DNA of 20,690 nt, taken from Planctomycetota bacterium (GTDB lineage: Bacteria; Planctomycetota; Phycisphaerae; Sedimentisphaerales; Anaerobacaceae). Positions 16,373 to 20,690 of the stretch are shown piece after piece (the first letter of the stretch is position 1; each line of letters starts with the position of its first letter). The stretch lies in contig JAGLTN010000213.1 of NCBI GenBank assembly GCA_023135255.1, positions 1-20,690 of the forward strand. The letters are read 5' to 3'. Position numbers and translations under genes: made by a program. The notes under the pieces are model-generated. The model did no database searches, was not told the DNA's origin, and saw nothing but the letters and a program-made list of their open reading frames with translations.

Positions 16373-17931
16373 GAAATTTATCAAGGTCAGGATTATTGCT
16401 GCTATCAGGTTTGATTGCAATGGCAAATGTTTCAATTTGTCGAGCTAAAGTTGTGAGCGTAGTGAACTTTGGGGCTTTCAAAGACGGCAAAACCGAGTGC
16501 AGCGAAGGAATTCAAAAAGCTATTGACAGTTGTTACGATAGTGGGGGTGGCACCGTCTATTTCCCTACTGGCGACTATCTTAGCGGAACAATTTTCCTCA
16601 AAGACAATATCATCTTAAAGCTTGAAGCAGGTGCAACGATCTGGGGCAGCAGAAAAATTGAGGACTATGAAGATATTAAGGTCTGCTACAGTGACGCTAA
16701 GCCTCATTTTCTGTTTTACGGCAATGAAGTTAAAAATGTCACCATCGAAGGACAGGGAACAATCAATGGCAACGGGGATGCGTACTGGGCAACGAATCTC
16801 AAGCCTGTCAGGCCTAAAACTATTCACATGAGAAAATCGAACAATATCACTATAAAGGATATTACGATAAAGGATTCCGCCTGTTATAACATCTGGCTTT
16901 TGGGTTGCGATAATGTGAATATCGAAGGGATCAGTATTATTAACCCGCACAATAGCCCGAACACTGATGGGATTGATATCGACTGTTGCAGCAATGTGAG
17001 AATTTCCAATTGTTATATAGACACCGGCGACGATGCGATCGCTTTGAAAAGTGATTCATATCGGCTTTGTGAAAAAAAGGCGTGCGAGAAGATCACGGTC
17101 ACAAATTGCAACTTAAGAACCTCCTGCTGTGCGATCCGTGTTGGGTATGAAGGTGACAGCCCAATACGGGATTGCACTTTTTCGAACCTGACGATCTTTG
17201 ATACGGATACCGGAATTGACATTGTCTCGATATTGCCAACAAAAAATTCGTTCGGTGTAAAGATAGATGAAGGTGCCAAGATAGAAAGGCTTAACTTTTC
17301 TGATATTGTAATGGATAAGGTTAATTATCCAATTTTTATGTGGCTTGGTAAGGCACGCCTGGGAGGGCACAAAGGGTTTATAAAAGATATTTCAATTAAT
17401 AATGTCACTGCCTATGGCAGGAATGCCTCTTATATAGGTGGCATGGGTAACAAGAAAATTGAAAACATTTCGCTTAATAATATTAGCCTGATCCTTTACG
17501 GCAAACAATGGCTTAAAAAACCTGATGCAACTTCATGGAGGCCCGGCTGGAGCGGGTGGACTCCGATCCCACATGCTGTTTACGCCCATGATGTGGATGG
17601 GTTACTAATGAATAATGTTAATGTAAAATGGGACGCCACCGCAGGTGGGGCGTGGAGAAGTGCTATCGCCTGTCAAAATGTCACCGGCCTTGAGGTGATG
17701 GGCTTTAGAGGGAGAAATTTTAACGAAAAGTATCCTGCGATAGAACTGACAGATGTAAGCAATGCCTATATTCATAACTGCAATCCGCAAAAAGGCTGTG
17801 GAACTTTCGTTGGTATAAATGGCAAAAATAATGAGAAAATTGTTGTTGATGATAATAACACGATTAATGTTAAAGAAAAAATCAAACTAAGCAACGAAGT
17901 TAACAAAGACGTTTTGGTTGATGATGATTAA
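16369..17931 (+). CDS. Secreted GH28-like (polygalacturonase-type) beta-helix protein
   Basis: The product is about 520 residues with a signal peptide (basic start then LLLLSGLIAMANVSICRA, cleavage near residue 26). It begins the mature part with 'VNFGAFKDGKTECSEGIQKAI', the N-terminal cap of GH28/pectate-lyase-3 proteins. The GH28 motifs NTDG (198-201) and GDDAIALK (220-227) are present and supply the catalytic Asp residues. The next canonical motif, GHG, is not recognisable; the equivalent region reads RTSCCAIRVGYEG, so the family's conserved His appears absent and AIRVG may stand for RIK. Activity on galacturonan is therefore likely but not certain. The ATG at 16369 lies in the stop of thiE (ATGA) and has AAGGGG six bases upstream; a TTG at 16363 is a worse start. 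Together with the esterase downstream it fits pectin or related polysaccharide use. Confidence 0.85.
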   Translation: MRNLSRSGLLLLSGLIAMANVSICRAKVVSVVNFGAFKDGKTECSEGIQKAIDSCYDSGGGTVYFPTGDYLSGTIFLKDNIILKLEAGATIWGSRKIEDYEDIKVCYSDAKPHFLFYGNEVKNVTIEGQGTINGNGDAYWATNLKPVRPKTIHMRKSNNITIKDITIKDSACYNIWLLGCDNVNIEGISIINPHNSPNTDGIDIDCCSNVRISNCYIDTGDDAIALKSDSYRLCEKKACEKITVTNCNLRTSCCAIRVGYEGDSPIRDCTFSNLTIFDTDTGIDIVSILPTKNSFGVKIDEGAKIERLNFSDIVMDKVNYPIFMWLGKARLGGHKGFIKDISINNVTAYGRNASYIGGMGNKKIENISLNNISLILYGKQWLKKPDATSWRPGWSGWTPIPHAVYAHDVDGLLMNNVNVKWDATAGGAWRSAIACQNVTGLEVMGFRGRNFNEKYPAIELTDVSNAYIHNCNPQKGCGTFVGINGKNNEKIVVDDNNTINVKEKIKLSNEVNKDVLVDDD

Positions 17932-17943
17932 GATTTGAGAATA

Positions 17944-18009
17944 ATGCCCTCAAAAATAATTACCTTATCATTTATGTTACTGTCAGCTGTAGTTGGATTT
18001 CCCATTTGA
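17944..18009 (+). CDS. Possible 21-residue signal-peptide-like mini-ORF
   Basis: An ATG at 17944 opens a frame reading MPSKIITLSFMLLSAVVG and ending FPI-stop. It has a Lys near the start and a hydrophobic core, exactly like a signal peptide or a single short membrane helix, but then stops. It may be a small membrane peptide, the leftover of a decayed secreted gene, or chance; the ribosome site (TTGAGAA) is weak. Confidence 0.25.
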   Translation: MPSKIITLSFMLLSAVVGFPI

Positions 18010-18044
18010 AAATACTGTGATTTTTTAGAATTAAGGAGTTCGAC

Positions 18045-20330
18045 ATGGTTTCAGGGAAAATCAAAACTTCTGTATGTATTTGTTTGCTGGTGCTGGTCTG
18101 CTTGGCAGCTGCGGATAATATTGAAAATCGAAAAGCCTTTTTGAAACAGCTTAAAGATGTTTTGCCCAAGGACAGGCAATCTGAGCGGAGAATTTCGCCG
18201 ATAGATAAGAACTGGACAAGCTGGCAAAAGCGAACTGGTGAGTTGCCTCCTGATTTTAATTCGATGCCTTCATTGCCATTTCTGCCCGAACCTTTGATAC
18301 TTGACGAAGGGGGTAAGAACATACCGATTGAAACCTCCCAGCAATGGCAGGAAAAACGGCAGTGGATAAAACAACAGGTAAAGCTCTGGATTTCAGGTAC
18401 TTTCCCCCCTGCTCCTGAAAACCTCAAAGCTGAAATAATCAGTGAAAAGATAATTGGGCAAGTAACAGAAAGGGTTGTACTTTTAAGTTTTGGTCCTGAG
18501 CATAAAGCTAAGCTGCATTTGAATTTGCTTATCCCTGCCAGCAATGGGCCTTTCCCTGTATTTTTAACACAATGGAAAAAAGAGCTTAACTGCTGGGCAC
18601 ATGCTGCGATAGCAAGAGGATATATGGTTTGCAGATATACCGCAACCGACCCGAAGTATGGCTATGAAGATGACGCTGAAAAATACCTCGACATCTGGTA
18701 TCCTCAATATGATTTCAGCTGTCTGATGAGATGGGCATGGGCGGCAAGCAGAGCGGTTGACCATATTTATACGCTTGAGATGGCAAATAAAAAGCAGATC
18801 GGCATTACCGGGCTATCGCGAAACGGCAAAGCTTCTCTGCTGGCGGCAGCGTTTGATGAAAGAATAACCGCAGCTGTTCCGGTCAGCGGCCTCACTGGTG
18901 AATCAAACCCTTACCGCTACACATCCGAGAAATATAACAATGAATCGATCGAAGCTATAACGAGAAATTTTCCGAACTGGTTTCATCCCAGATTGAGATT
19001 TTTTGTTGGTAGAGAGCATAAACTGCCGGTAGACCAGAATCTTGTGATGGCATTGGTGGCGCCGAGGCATTTGATGTTAGCTTCTTCATTCACAGAATCG
19101 CAGGGCAATCCGCTGGGAGTTGAGCTTGCATATAAATCAGCTAAGAAAGCTTACGATTTTCTGGGGGCAGGTAATAATATCGCAATTGATCTTAGGTTCG
19201 GATACCATAAGCCAGCAGCGAGGGATTATGAAAGATTTCTGGACTTTTTCGATTATGCTTTCAACAGGGGCAACATCAGGCCTGCAAATAAACTTTACTA
19301 TGACTACTCTTTTGAAAAATGGAAAGGCCTGAGCAAAGAAAACATTGAACCTGCAAAATTTCCCGCTAAAACAGCTGATGATCTTTTGAAAGACAGCCAA
19401 GGCAGACAAATAATTACCGCTGACCAGTGGCAGGAAAAAAGAAAGAAGATAAAAGAAAATATCAGTTTTATTCTTGGCAACAAGCCTGATTTGATATGTC
19501 CGGATATTCAGGCTGATGCGTTGAGAAGTGTCATTAACCTTAATTGGCCTGAGATAAAAGCGGCTCACATAACAAAAGATCTTCTTTTCGGCAGGCTTTA
19601 TATACCAAAAGGCAAGAAGAACTGCCCTGTTATAATTTATCTGCATGAGTATGCTCATACCACTGGCTGTGTCAGGGGCAAATCAGATATGATCGACAAG
19701 TTAGTCCGAAAAGGTTTTGCGGTTTATATATTCGACCAGATAGGTTATGGGACCAGAATGATCGAAGGCAGGGATTTTTACAACCGCTGGCCTAGGTGGT
19801 CTGAAATGGGACGGACGATATCGGACGTTAAGTTCGCTATTGATGAGCTTTCTAAGATAGAGTCTATCGACAGCAAAAAAATCTTTATAGCAGGTTACAG
19901 TCTGGGGGCAACAGTAGCTTTGTATTCAGCAGCGACCGATGAGAGAATCGCGGGGGTAATTTCGGTGTGCGGCTTTACCCCGCTCAGAACATCAGGAGAA
20001 AATAAAGACATTGAAGGCGTCAAGGCTTATTCCCACCTTCATGGCTTAATTCCTCGATTGGGATTTTTTATCGGACATGAAAAGCAAGTACCCGTAGATT
20101 TTGATGAGATAATTGCATCTATTGCACCAAGGCCTGTCGCTATTATCGCGCCAAAGCTGGATCGCGATGCTGACATTGCTGATATTAAAAAATGCTGCGA
20201 ATATGTTGGTAAGGTTTATCAGTTACTCGATGCTGATGAAAAATTTAAATTCTATTATCCTCATTATTATAATCGCTTTTACAATGTTGTGATGGAAGAT
20301 TTTTATAAGGCTTTGGATGAAATTTTTTAA
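18045..20330 (+). CDS. Secreted tandem esterase: CE15-like half plus second alpha/beta-hydrolase half
   Basis: The 761-residue product has a signal peptide (cleavage near residue 23) and two hydrolase domains. In the first (about 90-410), the nucleophile motif GLSRNGK puts Ser258 in the CE15-type GxSRxGK context; 'NFPNWFHP' (308-315), 'LPVDQNLVMALVAPR' (327-341), E351 and H388 complete a glucuronoyl-esterase-like triad. The second (about 440-761) has GYSLGA with Ser619, D706 or D708 and H740, resembling dienelactone-hydrolase or acetyl-xylan-esterase-like enzymes. Each half is preceded by a similar 'W-Q-E-K-R' helix (101-105 and 462-466), suggesting duplication of one module. Both triads look complete. 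Likely role: removing ester side groups from polysaccharide beside the GH28-like enzyme. AAGGAG lies six bases before the ATG. Exact substrates are uncertain. Confidence 0.83.
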   Translation: MVSGKIKTSVCICLLVLVCLAAADNIENRKAFLKQLKDVLPKDRQSERRISPIDKNWTSWQKRTGELPPDFNSMPSLPFLPEPLILDEGGKNIPIETSQQWQEKRQWIKQQVKLWISGTFPPAPENLKAEIISEKIIGQVTERVVLLSFGPEHKAKLHLNLLIPASNGPFPVFLTQWKKELNCWAHAAIARGYMVCRYTATDPKYGYEDDAEKYLDIWYPQYDFSCLMRWAWAASRAVDHIYTLEMANKKQIGITGLSRNGKASLLAAAFDERITAAVPVSGLTGESNPYRYTSEKYNNESIEAITRNFPNWFHPRLRFFVGREHKLPVDQNLVMALVAPRHLMLASSFTESQGNPLGVELAYKSAKKAYDFLGAGNNIAIDLRFGYHKPAARDYERFLDFFDYAFNRGNIRPANKLYYDYSFEKWKGLSKENIEPAKFPAKTADDLLKDSQGRQIITADQWQEKRKKIKENISFILGNKPDLICPDIQADALRSVINLNWPEIKAAHITKDLLFGRLYIPKGKKNCPVIIYLHEYAHTTGCVRGKSDMIDKLVRKGFAVYIFDQIGYGTRMIEGRDFYNRWPRWSEMGRTISDVKFAIDELSKIESIDSKKIFIAGYSLGATVALYSAATDERIAGVISVCGFTPLRTSGENKDIEGVKAYSHLHGLIPRLGFFIGHEKQVPVDFDEIIASIAPRPVAIIAPKLDRDADIADIKKCCEYVGKVYQLLDADEKFKFYYPHYYNRFYNVVMEDFYKALDEIF

Positions 20331-20342
20331 TCAAGAAACAGT

Positions 20343-20363
20343 AACGTCCTATAAGCTGACGTT
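20343..20363. repeat. Short hairpin after the tandem esterase gene
   Basis: AACGTC (20343-20348) and GACGTT (20358-20363) are perfect inverted arms, 12 bases after the esterase stop. No T-run follows, so it is at most a weak or factor-dependent end signal. Confidence 0.35.
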
Positions 20364-20396
20364 GGTCTTGGAACCTGGATTTGTGATTATAGGAAT

Positions 20397-20424
20397 AAAA
20401 AAAACTACGGGACTTCCCGTAGCT
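20397..20424 (-). terminator. Intrinsic terminator of the minus-strand gene at the right edge
   Basis: On the minus strand, a stem CTACGGG / CCCGTAG (7 bp, extendable to 9) with tetraloop AAGT is followed by eight T (20404-20397). It lies about 52 bases past the stop at 20477. The plus strand has no T-run here, so it serves the minus strand only. Confidence 0.85.
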
Positions 20425-20476
20425 AAGTTATGTAATGTTTTATTATTCCGTTAATGCATTTAATAGCAGTATTTTT

Positions 20477-20690
20477 TTACAAACCGCAAAGCTCGTAATA
20501 TTTTTCTACTGCTTCTCTCCTTGTAAGACCGAAGAACTCAACCTTCAAAATCATTTTCTGCTTTTTAGTTGAGTTATAGGCCTCTTTTGTGCCTTTAGAT
20601 TGCAGGTCACAAATAAGCTTGTCACCTTCCTCCAATTCAGCACTGCTGCAGCGTTTTACAATAGCATAACTGTCGCCGTTCTGCAGAATA
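20477..20690 (-). CDS. C-terminal part of a protein of unknown function
   Basis: An open minus-strand frame enters from the right edge and gives 70 residues, ending '...VEFFGLTRREAVEKYYELCGL' minus its first residue, then TAA. The visible part is charged, with a Lys-rich middle (STKKQKM), and reads like a folded soluble domain (strand 'YAIVKRC', helix 'TRREAVEKYYELC'). I do not recognise the family. The codon pattern and the strong terminator directly downstream support a real gene, whose start is outside the window. Confidence 0.6.
   Translation of the reverse strand, partial: ILQNGDSYAIVKRCSSAELEEGDKLICDLQSKGTKEAYNSTKKQKMILKVEFFGLTRREAVEKYYELCGL

Noticed and set aside
19137..19658. 173-residue minus-strand frame inside the esterase gene
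   Set aside because: Antisense shadow of a gene with intact catalytic motifs; no independent support.

Overview
The window looks like a chromosomal piece of a Gram-negative-type bacterium of the Planctomycetota, most likely class Phycisphaerae (Sedimentisphaerales-like). This rests on dockerin-like repeats of the 'CDVNFQDFVVF..TWLL' type on secreted proteins, a ThiD2-ThiE fusion, very large secreted CotH/lamin-tail proteins, an AT-rich sequence (about 40% G+C by eye) and a TolC-type outer-membrane protein. The taxonomic call is inference. No IS element, CRISPR array, phage gene or tRNA was seen.

Left part (1-2100): a secreted right-handed beta-helix protein with a C-terminal dockerin-like repeat, with a clear sigma-70-type promoter, then the tmRNA gene (ssrA) with its own promoter. 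Both are on the minus strand.

Centre (2108-13306, all minus): the notable block. In transcription order: a 1735-residue secreted CotH-kinase protein with LamG-like, dockerin-like and five lamin-tail-like segments; a promoter with an inverted repeat; a VTC-domain (polyphosphate-polymerase-type) protein; a DUF4956 integral membrane protein; a HlyD-type periplasmic adaptor; a TolC-type outer-membrane lipoprotein; and a secreted DUF3616 protein. VTC, DUF4956 and CotH genes are known to co-occur in bacteria. Here they are joined by an adaptor/outer-membrane-channel pair with no ABC, RND or MFS pump gene, which suggests an envelope-spanning machine in which DUF4956 sits at the inner membrane. That model, including export of polyphosphate or another phosphate-rich polymer, is inference.

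Right part (13607-20330, plus): a cytoplasmic GH130 enzyme; a 663-base gap holding a compact three-hairpin RNA that ends in a strong intrinsic terminator and carries the same GGAGGATG octamer in two loops; an apparently leaderless thiE (ThiD2-ThiE fusion); a secreted GH28-like beta-helix enzyme overlapping thiE by ATGA; a 21-residue signal-peptide-like mini-ORF; and a secreted tandem esterase (a CE15-like half followed by an alpha/beta-hydrolase half). GH130, GH28 and the double esterase point to breakdown of plant or algal polysaccharide.

Right edge: the 3' end of a minus-strand gene of unknown function, followed by a textbook intrinsic terminator.
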